A stretch of DNA of 64,000 nucleotides, taken from contig DXVO01000023.1 in assembly GCA_019417325.1 (NCBI GenBank), positions 186,001-250,000 on the forward strand, written 5' to 3'. This stretch comes from Parabacteroides sp. (GTDB taxonomy: Bacteria > Bacteroidota > Bacteroidia > Bacteroidales > Tannerellaceae). Positions 42,714 to 51,383 of this stretch are shown one piece after another. The position numbers were made by a program, and so were the translations under genes. Position 1 is the first letter of the stretch, and every line of letters begins with the position of its first letter. Below the pieces are notes generated by a model that saw nothing but the letters and a program-made list of their open reading frames with translations, was not told where the DNA came from and did not search any database.

Positions 42714-42800
42714 AGGAATTATCATCAATATATTTGAAAATTGGTATCAAAGATAACGATTCGTTGGGAAATGCAATAAAAAGAACACACATATCCCCTA

Positions 42801-42870
42801 TTTTCAAAACATAGGTGTTTTGAATGCAAAGCATATATGTTTTAAACGCAAAACACCTATGTTTTGAAAA
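42801..42870. repeat. Dispersed palindromic repeat (AAAACACCTATGTTTTG family), copy 2
   Basis: A perfect 22-bp inverted repeat: 42801-42822 pairs with 42849-42870 (outer arm TTTTCAAAACATAGG), 26-nt loop. The inner and right part (42827-42869) matches the copy at 28164-28206. It lies right after the end of the ABC exporter operon and could stop its transcription on the minus strand. Confidence 0.9.
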
Positions 42871-42877
42871 CAGGGCG

Positions 42878-44053
42878 TCAATACTTCAAATTCCGTTTAT
42901 ACACCCAGCAGGCAGTAATGAAATACACCGCACATTGTATCCACAAGGTCAGGTATTGTACATGTATCTCAGCCATCGAGGCGCCCATCGAACTTAGCTT
43001 GACATATGCCAAAGCTGCCGGAGCTACCGGCACCACATAATGTACGGCTTTCCAATACCAGGGCATAAGCTCCATCGGATAAGAAACACCGGAAAGGAAA
43101 ATCAAGCCGACAGAGAAGAAAGCAATCATCAGCAAAGGGGCATCCGAATCGGTAAAGAACAAAGAAGCCGTCAGCCCGAAGAAGCAGGTGGATAGAAGGA
43201 ACGGTATCAACAACATTATAATATACATGCCATTCCCTATTTCCGGCAAATCAAATAGCAAGGGTATCAAGCCCAACAGGAAAAGGGCAAATACCGCATA
43301 AAGCATTGTATAGACAAATGTTTTTCCGGCAACAAGGCTGACCGCCCATTTCCAGGTAGGTTCATAGCGCCTCAACAGATGTTTATGCCGCTCTCTCCCG
43401 CTAATCATGCCTATCACCATCAATAATGTCTGGAAGATAATCACAATAAGGACAGCGGGAATCAGGTAACTGCCATATCCTTCCGTCGGATTAAACAAGG
43501 CGGTTCCGACAACTTGAATCGGTTGGGCCGAAGCCAGTTGTGCTGCGTCTTTTACAGGAAGAAAGACTACCATATCCGCACGATACTCATCATTCAGTGC
43601 CAACATAGATGCGGACGAGGCTTCCTGCATCGCCATATAATAAAGGAAAGCACTGGTCGTTTCATATAGGATGAATATAGACTCATCTCCTTGTGCCACA
43701 CGGTCTTCGAAATCGTAGGGCAGATACAGGATACCTGCTACATCTCCTTTCTTCATCAAATCCTGTGCCTCGGTGTAATCCATGCCGGTAGACAGGATAT
43801 GTACCTGCGGAGTAGCATCCAGCAGGCGGATGTACTTACGGCTCAGTTCGCTTTTTGAATTATCCACGACCGCAACCGGCACTTCACGAACCAGGTCAGG
43901 TGCATACATATAATTATAGAGTAACCCGTAGACGAATATTCCGCCCATCAGCACAAGCAGAATGGCGTAACTGCCGGAGATGGTACGGAATTCATCACGG
44001 ATAATTCCGCTTATATCGGAAACTATCTCTTGTATCTTATTCAATATTTTCAT
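42878..44053 (-). CDS. ABC-2 type exporter permease, second of two
   Basis: A 391-residue protein with one N-terminal helix, a large periplasmic domain (residues about 55-185) and five C-terminal helices, the layout of the YhhJ/YbhR group. The conserved region before the last helices reads FLSGVSYPMELMPWYW, the usual ABC2 permease loop. It overlaps the first permease gene by 17 bp, and the two probably form a heterodimer. The usual ATP-binding subunit gene is not seen nearby. The last gene of the operon. Confidence 0.9.
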   Translation of the reverse strand: MKILNKIQEIVSDISGIIRDEFRTISGSYAILLVLMGGIFVYGLLYNYMYAPDLVREVPVAVVDNSKSELSRKYIRLLDATPQVHILSTGMDYTEAQDLMKKGDVAGILYLPYDFEDRVAQGDESIFILYETTSAFLYYMAMQEASSASMLALNDEYRADMVVFLPVKDAAQLASAQPIQVVGTALFNPTEGYGSYLIPAVLIVIIFQTLLMVIGMISGRERHKHLLRRYEPTWKWAVSLVAGKTFVYTMLYAVFALFLLGLIPLLFDLPEIGNGMYIIMLLIPFLLSTCFFGLTASLFFTDSDAPLLMIAFFSVGLIFLSGVSYPMELMPWYWKAVHYVVPVAPAALAYVKLSSMGASMAEIHVQYLTLWIQCAVYFITACWVYKRNLKY

Positions 44054-45221
44054 ATTTACCGCTTAATATTGCCCGCTTCAGATGAGGCAGCATCACCAAT
44101 GCCGCCAGCAGGAAGCAGAAAAGTACACTGAAATTCCACCATGTATAAGCAAAGCCGTAATCCCCGTAAAGCAAATTCTGGGTAATCTCCACAAAATGCC
44201 TTACCGGAAAGAAATAGGAGGCATAATAGACAGGTTCATACATGGATGGAACCGGAAACGTAACGCCCGATAAAGTCGCCCCCAAAGAACCGACCATCGA
44301 AACGATACTGATAATAATGCTCATAGCCGGAAACAGGGAAAACAGGAATAACCCGAGTGCCTGCGAAGCGATGACAAGCAGAACCGCCGTCAGGTTCAAT
44401 ACAAAGAATCCACAGGAAAAAGGGATATTCATGATGCCGAACATCACATAATTAGCCAATATTGCCATTACACTGAAAATAAGGGTATAGGGCAATAGCT
44501 TGGCTGTAACCGCCACAAACATATTCATCTTCCCGGCGGCAAGCCAGTCATCGCCGGTATGGAACTTTATCTCGCTGCCTACGGCATAAACAGTCGTCAG
44601 CAGGACAAGCACCTGCAGGAAGACAAAGAAAAAAGGATTACTCAGATACACCGAATAGTCGAGGTCCGGATTAAACAGGGGATGGCTTTGCGACTTTACC
44701 GGTAGCAGGAAAGAAGAAATCTGCTGCTCTCCTATCCCCATACCGGTTGCCACAGAAACGACCGGAGCCAACGATAAAGTCCTCAGCACGGTTTCAAATG
44801 CGCCACGCACCTCTCCCCCGACACTCAACAGAGCGTAATGATAATAATAGGAAAGAGTTGCATCACGTCCGGCAACGGCATCCGCTTCAAAATTATCGGG
44901 GATGACCAGATATCCGTATATCTCTTTCGCCTGCGTAGCTTTCCTTGCCGTTTCTTCATCCACAAAATGACGGGTGACGCGGAAGGTAGGAACGGCTTCC
45001 ACCTGACGGGAGAGTTCCCGCGAAGTAGCGCTCTGGTCTTCATCCACAATGCCTACCGGTATATTTTCCATCTGTCCGTTGCCGAAAATGGTAGACATAA
45101 AGAAGATAGAAAACAAAGGCAGGATGATACAGACACCGAAATACAGGCGCCGGGACACCATCCGGTCCAGTTCACGCCGGAAGACGGAATAAAAGGCACT
45201 ATGTTGTTTTATTTCATTCAT
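44037..45221 (-). CDS. ABC-2 type exporter permease, first of two
   Basis: A 394-residue permease of the same layout as its neighbour: a cytoplasmic start (MNEIKQHSAFYSVFRRELDRMVSRR), one helix, a periplasmic domain and a five-helix C-terminal bundle with LSGVTFPVPSMYEPVYY. It overlaps the HlyD-like gene by 8 bp and the second permease gene by 17 bp. Together with the adaptor and the TolC channel it forms a tripartite export system across both membranes, like YbhGFSR or macrolide-type exporters. The substrate is unknown. Confidence 0.9.
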   Translation of the reverse strand: MNEIKQHSAFYSVFRRELDRMVSRRLYFGVCIILPLFSIFFMSTIFGNGQMENIPVGIVDEDQSATSRELSRQVEAVPTFRVTRHFVDEETARKATQAKEIYGYLVIPDNFEADAVAGRDATLSYYYHYALLSVGGEVRGAFETVLRTLSLAPVVSVATGMGIGEQQISSFLLPVKSQSHPLFNPDLDYSVYLSNPFFFVFLQVLVLLTTVYAVGSEIKFHTGDDWLAAGKMNMFVAVTAKLLPYTLIFSVMAILANYVMFGIMNIPFSCGFFVLNLTAVLLVIASQALGLFLFSLFPAMSIIISIVSMVGSLGATLSGVTFPVPSMYEPVYYASYFFPVRHFVEITQNLLYGDYGFAYTWWNFSVLFCFLLAALVMLPHLKRAILSGKYENIE

Positions 45222-46212
45222 TTACATTATCCAGATTTACCAATACAGACATACCCGGCCGGAGTCCGTCCACTTTGGAGGTCGGTAAAGCATGTATCTG
45301 GAAGGTACGCAAATCGTAACTGCCGGTTTGTTTGGTAGACTTCCAGGTAGCAAAGCTCCCCAGCGGACTGAGGTAATTAATTTTAAATTCGATATTTTCG
45401 CGGGCAATAGCCGGAATATCCGCCCTGAAGGTCCCTCCCATCCGGAAATGGGGAAGACGGTCTTCACGCACATTCAGTACCACGTGTACATCGTCCAATA
45501 CCACCAGGTTCATGATTGGCATTCCGGCACCTACCAACTCACCCCGTTTGGGGAAGATAGAGGATATCTGACCGGATTCGGGAGCTGTCAGCCGGGCATC
45601 CTGCAGGAGGGCGGCAACTTCTTCCACACTACCTGCGGCTGCATTTACCAGCGAGCGGGCGCTTTCCTTGTCTTGCACCTGTGCACCTTCCAAAGCCATC
45701 TGGTATTGGCTGTAAGCGGCACGTTCGGCAGCCTGGGCTGCTTCATAAACGGCTTTTACCTCATCCAACCGCTGGGAAGGAACCACGCTGTCTTTATAAA
45801 GAGCTTCCACACGGGTGTAGGTGGTCTTGGCAAGCGTCAGGTCGGATTTAGATTTATCCCACAACTGTTTCATCGTCGTAACGATTTGTTTACGCGTTCC
45901 CTCGTCTATCTTTTGATGCTGGAAACGGGCGATATTCTCGAGGGCATTGACTTGCTGGTATTTTGCCAAAGCCTCGGGACTGTTGATTACAACCAGAGTA
46001 TCACCCGCCTTTACATAATCTCCCTCTTTGACAAGGAAGGTATCGATACGACCGGGCAACTTACCGGATATACGTATTTCCGTAGCTTCTATCTGTCCCT
46101 GGAGAATGACCGGTTTCTTTTTCAGCAACAACATGCCTATTGCCGAAATGATAATAACGACGCCTAATACGACAACGAAGGCGACCGATAGATATTTCTT
46201 TGTTTTATCCAT
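45214..46212 (-). CDS. HlyD-family membrane-fusion protein
   Basis: A 332-residue adaptor with an N-terminal membrane anchor (YLSVAFVVVLGVVIIISAIGML), the lipoyl half (GRIDTFLVKEGDYVKAGDTL), a long helical hairpin (residues about 80-190) and the second lipoyl half (LTAPESGQISSIFPKRGELV). It overlaps the permease gene by 8 bp and follows the TolC gene by 15 bp. It should link the ABC permeases to the outer-membrane channel. Confidence 0.93.
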   Translation of the reverse strand: MDKTKKYLSVAFVVVLGVVIIISAIGMLLLKKKPVILQGQIEATEIRISGKLPGRIDTFLVKEGDYVKAGDTLVVINSPEALAKYQQVNALENIARFQHQKIDEGTRKQIVTTMKQLWDKSKSDLTLAKTTYTRVEALYKDSVVPSQRLDEVKAVYEAAQAAERAAYSQYQMALEGAQVQDKESARSLVNAAAGSVEEVAALLQDARLTAPESGQISSIFPKRGELVGAGMPIMNLVVLDDVHVVLNVREDRLPHFRMGGTFRADIPAIARENIEFKINYLSPLGSFATWKSTKQTGSYDLRTFQIHALPTSKVDGLRPGMSVLVNLDNVNE

Positions 46213-46227
46213 AGTGATTATGATATT

Positions 46228-47655
46228 TTATATTTCTGTTTTTCCTTCCCTGCGATATTGTTCGAACCGTTCCGGTATGCCACACACGGAGAGCAGGTTG
46301 GCAAGTGCCACATCGTATTGGTAATAAGCGAGCAGGAAAGCTGTTTTAACTTTCGACAGCATGACTTCGGCGTCTACCACATCCGATGAGGTGGCCATTC
46401 CTTCGCGGAAAGACTTCATGCGGATACGGACCAGTTCTTCACTCATTTCGAGTGTCGTATTCAAGGCGTTCACATTATCCAGTGCATTTTGCATCTGGGT
46501 ATGGAATTTATCGACGCCAACCTGCAAGTCGGTTACCGCTTTCTCCTTACCGATAGCCAGCGACTGACTGGTGAGGCGTGCCTGACGGATACGTTTCTCG
46601 CGGTCTAACCCGTCGAATATATTCCATGTGAAACCGATACCAACCATAGTACGGGGCATCAGGTATTTATCGACTCCGTTTGCATAAAGCGTCTGTTTGC
46701 CAATTAAAGCAATCGTCGGGAAATAAGCGCTTCGTCCCATTTTGAGTTGGTTTCCGGCTATGCTTTCCTGTAGTTTCAGTTGGTTCACCATATAATTACT
46801 ATAAGGAACCATCTCTTTGAAATAACCGGCCGAGGGAAAACTTTCGTTGATGAAAAGCGGGGTGGTTGTACGGATTTCCGTATCATCCTCCATGTTGATA
46901 AGACTTTTTAATGCCTGGGAAGCCACTTCCAGGTCTTTGCGTGCCGATTCCAGTTCCCGTTTGGCTTCATCCATGCTCACTTGGGCAAACAGGCGTTCGG
47001 CACGGTTTATCATTCCCTGTTCTTCCAGCTTTACAGCCTGGTCATAGTGGGTTTTTAAAGATTTATACGTTTCTTCTTTGACTTCCACCACACGTTGCCC
47101 CAGGCGCAAACCGAAATAGCTCTCGATAAGCAAAGCCTGCTGGTTGGCACCTACCTGTTCCCTGTTTATCTCAGCGATAGAAACCAGTTCCTTTCCGATT
47201 TTTCCGGCATAGATGCGTTTACCTCCCGTAAAAACAGGCCAAGTCAGATTGGCATCGATAGAGGTTACATTTTGGGAAACTAACGGGAATGTCAGTGTAT
47301 TCTGCCCTATCTTGTCGAGAATGGATGAAATAAGCTGGTCGTCGGGCAGGATAGAATGGACAAAATCCTTCGCCGGGTCTGTGTACTGGTTAAGGGGCTG
47401 ACGTACTTCCACCGGATTCGACATATGGATATACGCTCCGGTTGCGCTAAGAGTGGGATACCAGAAGGCGTTTAGTTTCTGATGTTCATTTTTTGCCAGT
47501 TCTACCTCCTTCCCTGCCAGTTTCAAACTTCTATTCTCCTTTTGAAGCAACGAATATGACTGCTCCAACGAGAGTTCCATAACGTGGGTTTGGGCAAAGG
47601 CACAAGCAGGAAACATCAACAGGATGATGCTGAAATACCTTAAGTAATAAATCAT
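46228..47655 (-). CDS. TolC-family outer-membrane channel of the ABC exporter
   Basis: A 475-residue OEP protein with a signal peptide (ends CAFAQ). It has the usual two helical repeats, with LEEQGMINRAERLFAQVSMD and FREGMATSSDVVDAEVMLSK. It is the first gene of the four-gene operon TolC-HlyD-permease-permease. It provides the outer-membrane duct. It is not closely similar by eye to the other two TolC proteins in the window. Confidence 0.93.
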   Translation of the reverse strand: MIYYLRYFSIILLMFPACAFAQTHVMELSLEQSYSLLQKENRSLKLAGKEVELAKNEHQKLNAFWYPTLSATGAYIHMSNPVEVRQPLNQYTDPAKDFVHSILPDDQLISSILDKIGQNTLTFPLVSQNVTSIDANLTWPVFTGGKRIYAGKIGKELVSIAEINREQVGANQQALLIESYFGLRLGQRVVEVKEETYKSLKTHYDQAVKLEEQGMINRAERLFAQVSMDEAKRELESARKDLEVASQALKSLINMEDDTEIRTTTPLFINESFPSAGYFKEMVPYSNYMVNQLKLQESIAGNQLKMGRSAYFPTIALIGKQTLYANGVDKYLMPRTMVGIGFTWNIFDGLDREKRIRQARLTSQSLAIGKEKAVTDLQVGVDKFHTQMQNALDNVNALNTTLEMSEELVRIRMKSFREGMATSSDVVDAEVMLSKVKTAFLLAYYQYDVALANLLSVCGIPERFEQYRREGKTEI

Positions 47656-48109
47656 ATTATCGTTTAAATTTAGTTTTTGCGAATTTTATGACTTATAACA
47701 AGGTGGAAACGGGGATTGTTCCCAATCAGCATAAATTGCTTAGTCCGGATAGCACTCAGTAAAAGGCTTTTAACAAATACATCAGTAACAGAAAACAACT
47801 AATAAAACACTAAGCAAAAGCGACTTAGAAAGGTTTTAACCGATAAAATATAAAGGTTTGTTTATTTTGTTTTAATTTCTTTACGTTAAAGGACATAATC
47901 TAAATGTCAATAGACTTGTTTTATCCACAGTATCTAAACAAATAGACACAATAATGAAGTTTGAATCTTAGTTGCTGCTCCGGGGATAAAAAGGAATCTT
48001 GTATCCATCATTCCGAAACCTGAACTATTTTCCCCCTATCTCCCTCATCGCCCTGATGTAAGAGATTAATTTTTACCCCGGAGAGCATTAAGATTAAATC
48101 CTAATGCGA
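47656..48109. other. Gene-free region of 454 bp upstream of the TolC exporter operon
   Basis: No gene is visible. A long-range inverted repeat pairs CTCCGGGGATAAAAA (47978-47992) with TTTTTACCCCGGAG (48070-48083), one bulge, with 77 nt between the arms. The rest is AT-rich. I found no full TAnnTTTG match on the minus strand for the TolC operon; imperfect ones exist (for example TGTATTTG at 47774-47781). Confidence 0.7.
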
Positions 48110-48646
48110 TTATTCCTCTTCCTTATATCCGGCTTCGTGCAATATAAATGTCGTGGCTCCGATAGTGACAACGGCCCCCTCTTCAATCCGTACCTGCTCT
48201 TTTTTCCCTAACAAAACACTACACAGGAATGTACCGGTCAGACTGGGAAAATCACGCAATGTGTATACCAGTTCCCCTTGCTTGTTTTCTTTCACATTAA
48301 TTATGCAATGTTTACGTCCCACACTGGGGTCGCTGGTAATGATAGGGGCATCCACACCGTCCGTATCCTTATTACGGCGTCCGATGACATTATCGCCCAT
48401 CACAAGAGGTAAATCCTGTTTAAACCCGAATACGTTTTCAATAACCGTTATATGCCCACACGAGAAATCCGGTTCTTTTACTTCCTTTTCCAAACCATCC
48501 TGGGTACGGACAGTTTTTCTTCCCAACTTTATTTTGAACTGGGAACCACATTGAGGACAAACAAAAGCAAGGATTTTTCCTTCCTGATATTTTGTTTCAT
48601 CAAAAGCTAACTGATTATCACATTTAGGACAAAATACTCTTTTCAT
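48110..48646 (-). CDS. Zinc-ribbon plus FHA domain protein
   Basis: A 178-residue cytoplasmic protein. The N-terminus is a zinc ribbon with two CxxC pairs (FCPKC and VCPQCGSQ). After a spacer comes an FHA domain (residues about 65-170) with VIGRRNKDTDG and SDPSVGRKHCIINV, the phosphothreonine-recognition loops, in which the usual SxxH is GRKH. FHA domains bind phosphothreonine, but no Ser/Thr kinase is encoded in the window. It stands alone with a -7 element upstream. Confidence 0.88.
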   Translation of the reverse strand: MKRVFCPKCDNQLAFDETKYQEGKILAFVCPQCGSQFKIKLGRKTVRTQDGLEKEVKEPDFSCGHITVIENVFGFKQDLPLVMGDNVIGRRNKDTDGVDAPIITSDPSVGRKHCIINVKENKQGELVYTLRDFPSLTGTFLCSVLLGKKEQVRIEEGAVVTIGATTFILHEAGYKEEE

Positions 48647-48684
48647 ATCGATTATTTAGAAACTTGATATTCAAAAAAACATTG

Positions 48685-48692
48685 CAAAGGTA
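48685..48692 (-). promoter_or_regulatory. -7 promoter element for the FHA gene
   Basis: The minus strand reads TACCTTTG, 38 bp before the start at 48646. It lies just after the terminator of the candidate small RNA (48707). Confidence 0.5.
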
Positions 48693-48706
48693 TGTCATTT
48701 CAAAGC

Positions 48707-48776
48707 AAAAAAAAGGCTATCCGTCACGGACAGCCAATCTTCATTGTTAACCTTAAATCTAATACCATGAAAAACA
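48707..48776 (-). ncRNA. Candidate small RNA, copy 1
   Basis: On the minus strand a TATATTTG box (48782-48789) is followed by about 45 conserved bases and then a terminator: stem GGCTGTCCG-tga-CGGATAGCC and eight T. The predicted transcript is about 65-70 nt. A 59-bp block (48731-48789) running from the promoter box into the stem is identical to 52991-53049. In the second copy the stem's far arm has changed but still pairs. I do not know its name or targets. Confidence 0.6.
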
Positions 48777-48781
48777 CAATG

Positions 48782-48874
48782 CAAATATATAGCTTTTATG
48801 TTATGTAGCATATATTTTTACTTGGAAAATTCATTGGTTTAACCTGATTTAACAGAAGTATGCTATAAAACATA
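48782..48874 (-). promoter_or_regulatory. Conserved upstream region of small RNA copy 1, paired palindromes
   Basis: Two 16-bp near-palindromes, TATGTTATGTAGCATA (48797-48812) and TATGCTATAAAACATA (48859-48874), lie 62 bp apart. Between them is a 10-bp-spaced direct repeat TTTAAC (48838, 48848). The whole is kept with the same spacing at 53057-53134. The first palindrome sits over the -15 to -30 zone of the promoter, so a repressor site is plausible. Confidence 0.55.
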
Positions 48875-48904
48875 GTTTTTAAAGCAAGATTTGTAATATT
48901 AAGC

Positions 48905-48939
48905 ATAAAAAATCCCCTTGACCCAAAAGTCAAGGGGAT
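48905..48939 (-). terminator. Strong minus-strand terminator
   Basis: ATCCCCTTGAC (48912-48922) pairs perfectly with GTCAAGGGGAT (48929-48939), 6-nt loop, with six T on the minus strand. It probably ends the two-component operon, some 320 bp after the kinase gene. The stretch 48940-49257 between them shows no gene or clear signal. Confidence 0.8.
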
Positions 48940-49257
48940 AAAATAGTTAAAGGAAATGGTTATAGTATAGTAATTTGCAGATACCAGCAAACGGGACTGG
49001 ATCTATCCACACAGAATTACATATAAACTAATAATCGAATTATTGTTTTTAATTTAAACATATGATAGAATATCTCCCTTATTATGAGATAAAAATAAAG
49101 GAATCCGCTTTATAAAAACAGTGGTTTCTGACTCAAACGTAAAAAAGTACGCCTGAAACGCTTTTCAACTGCCTCAAGACTGTTAAACCCATACCTTCAT
49201 CACTTTCGAAACAAGGCGACAACTTCTATTTACCCAAAATACAGAGAGAATAAACTT

Positions 49258-50625
49258 TCAAATATGAGGTAATCCAACTATATATGTGGTACCTTTTCCT
49301 TTCACGGATTCTACCTGGATTGAACCTTGGTGCAAGGCTATGATTTTATGAGTCAACGTCATGCCTATGCCGTAACCGGGAACTTCAGACTGATTATCAC
49401 CCCGATAAAAAGGAACAAACACTTTTTCCAAATCTTCTTCCGACATTCCTACTCCTGTATCGGAAAAACTGGCAACAGAAATTTCATCTTTAAAAGAGAT
49501 ACGGACAGAGGAAGTTTTATTAAAAGAAAACTTACAATTATTTTCTATCAGATTGACAAACGCAGTCTTCAATAAGTAACTGTTGCCAGACACAGTAAGA
49601 ACGGAGTCATCATCCGCTTCCTGCTCAAATATCAGCATAACGGAATAATCAGGATTCGCCTTCAGAACAACCTCACGGGCATCCAGCAGCAATTCATCCA
49701 ACCTCACCTGCTCCATCTTTATCTGTTCCGGTAAATAATCCGCCTTTGCCAGATTCAACAGGCCGGTAATTAATCTTACTATCTTACGGGAGTCTTGAAG
49801 GGCATTACGAATCGCACTTTTATATTCTTCCGGAGAACGCTCTTTCAGGGTTGCCAGCTCCAATTCGGCTATCAAGGCAGCCATAGGCGTACGAAGTTCG
49901 TGAGATACATTACTGACAAACATTTTCTGGGAACAGAACGCATTTTCCAAACGTTCCAGCATACAATTGAATGTTTCACTCAATTCTCCCAGTTCATCTT
50001 TTTTATTTTTTACAGGAAGACGCTTATTCATTTGTGAAGCTGTAATGCCCTCCACTTCATTCACAATACCGGAAACAGGTGATAAAGCCGCCCGTGCCAA
50101 TAAATAACCGGCACCAACTAAAATGGTGATCCCTAAAGCCGAAAGAAGAATTAACATCACCCGTAAAGATTTCAGCCTGTCGTAACCATATGCGTCATAA
50201 GCTGCCGCTGTTATAATATATTCTTTACCCTGAAAATCATAAATAATACCTATCGCCTGAAAATTACCTTGAAGAAACTCTATGGATTTTTTCTCCACTA
50301 TCTGATGAATCATATCAGGTGTTTCCTTGACAATATCTATATCTATCGCATCATGATATAGTAAGTGGAAGGTCGTATCGTAGATAGCCACTTCCACCTC
50401 ATTAATAAAATCCCGGTTATTCAGATAAATAGACTGCATGGTTTCAGCATCCACCCGATTCTCAAAAAACAGGTTGGCTTTGGTTATTGCTTCCTTTTTC
50501 AAATCGCGGAAAAACGCGCTACTCCGGTTCTGTTCGCTAAAGAAATAAATAGCCAGCATCAACAACAGAAAAATAGCGGCTGTTACTCCGGTATAACGTA
50601 TCGTCAGTTTACTTCGGATTTTCAT
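49258..50625 (-). CDS. Sensor histidine kinase
   Basis: A 455-residue membrane kinase: helix 1 (residues about 12-28), a periplasmic sensor region (about 30-155), helix 2 (about 155-177), HAMP (about 178-235), HisKA with the H-box SHELRTPMAALIAELELA (His about 245) and HATPase with NLIENNCKFSF, SFSDTGVGMSEE and GYGIGMTLTHKI. It should autophosphorylate and pass phosphate to the response regulator whose gene overlaps its start by 17 bp. The signal is unknown. Confidence 0.95.
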   Translation of the reverse strand: MKIRSKLTIRYTGVTAAIFLLLMLAIYFFSEQNRSSAFFRDLKKEAITKANLFFENRVDAETMQSIYLNNRDFINEVEVAIYDTTFHLLYHDAIDIDIVKETPDMIHQIVEKKSIEFLQGNFQAIGIIYDFQGKEYIITAAAYDAYGYDRLKSLRVMLILLSALGITILVGAGYLLARAALSPVSGIVNEVEGITASQMNKRLPVKNKKDELGELSETFNCMLERLENAFCSQKMFVSNVSHELRTPMAALIAELELATLKERSPEEYKSAIRNALQDSRKIVRLITGLLNLAKADYLPEQIKMEQVRLDELLLDAREVVLKANPDYSVMLIFEQEADDDSVLTVSGNSYLLKTAFVNLIENNCKFSFNKTSSVRISFKDEISVASFSDTGVGMSEEDLEKVFVPFYRGDNQSEVPGYGIGMTLTHKIIALHQGSIQVESVKGKGTTYIVGLPHI

Positions 50626-51310
50626 AGACTTTGGTAAGGATAAAACCCATACCCGGTTTTGTATGAATAAGCTTTAACTCGAAATCACGGTCTATTTTTT
50701 TACGTAGATAGTTGATATATACATCTATAAAATTAGTTCCTGTATCAAAATGAGTATTCCATACCTTTTCTGCTATCTCGGTACGGGGAAGTACACGTTC
50801 GGCATGCTCTACCATATAATACAACAAATTATATTCTTTAGGAGAAAGACGGATTTCTTTCCCCCCGCGATATACTGTCTTAGTTCTCAAATTGATATTC
50901 AGGTCTGCATAAGTCAACTCTTCTAGCTGTGGCTCCACTATAGATTCATTTTTCCGCTTTAACAGGATTCTGATACGGGCATTCAGTTCGCGGAAGTCAA
51001 ATGGTTTAACCATATAATCATCCGCACCGGCATCAAAGCCTTCCAGCTTATCATCGGTGGTACCCAGTGCTGTAAGCATCAGTATTGGAACATTCGGATT
51101 AATCTGCCGGATGCCTTTACACAACTCGAAACCATCCATCTTAGGCAGGATAACATCCGATAAAACCAAGTGAAAGGTAGCCGACTTAAACAGACGCAAT
51201 GCCATTACTCCGTCATATGCTAACATTACTTGATAACCGGATTCTTCCAAACCGCTTTTTATCAGGTTTGCCACCCGGGGCTCGTCTTCTACAACTAATA
51301 TATGGTACAT
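50609..51310 (-). CDS. OmpR-family response regulator
   Basis: A 233-residue regulator: receiver domain (residues 1-118) with the phospho-acceptor Asp in VLSDVILPKMDGFELC and the LTALG/K-P-F switch (DDYMVKPFDFREL), and a winged-helix domain (about 130-230) with IRLSPKEYNLLYYMVEHAERVLPR. It is the first gene of the pair. Candidate targets nearby are the fucosidase gene upstream and the two small RNA elements that bracket this operon, but no binding site can be proven. Confidence 0.95.
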   Translation of the reverse strand: MYHILVVEDEPRVANLIKSGLEESGYQVMLAYDGVMALRLFKSATFHLVLSDVILPKMDGFELCKGIRQINPNVPILMLTALGTTDDKLEGFDAGADDYMVKPFDFRELNARIRILLKRKNESIVEPQLEELTYADLNINLRTKTVYRGGKEIRLSPKEYNLLYYMVEHAERVLPRTEIAEKVWNTHFDTGTNFIDVYINYLRKKIDRDFELKLIHTKPGMGFILTKVYENPK

Positions 51311-51337
51311 ATTCTTCCGATTCTATAGATGGAGTCA

Positions 51338-51345
51338 CAAATATA
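51338..51345 (-). promoter_or_regulatory. -7 promoter element of the two-component operon
   Basis: The minus strand reads TATATTTG, 27 bp before the start at 51310. Confidence 0.5.
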
Positions 51346-51383
51346 AGCGTAAAAAAGGAATCTTAAATTCCAAACGGATAGAA

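Noticed and set aside
48796..48990. Open frame of 64 codons on the minus strand
   Set aside because: It crosses a strong terminator and the conserved control region of the small-RNA-like element and resembles nothing.
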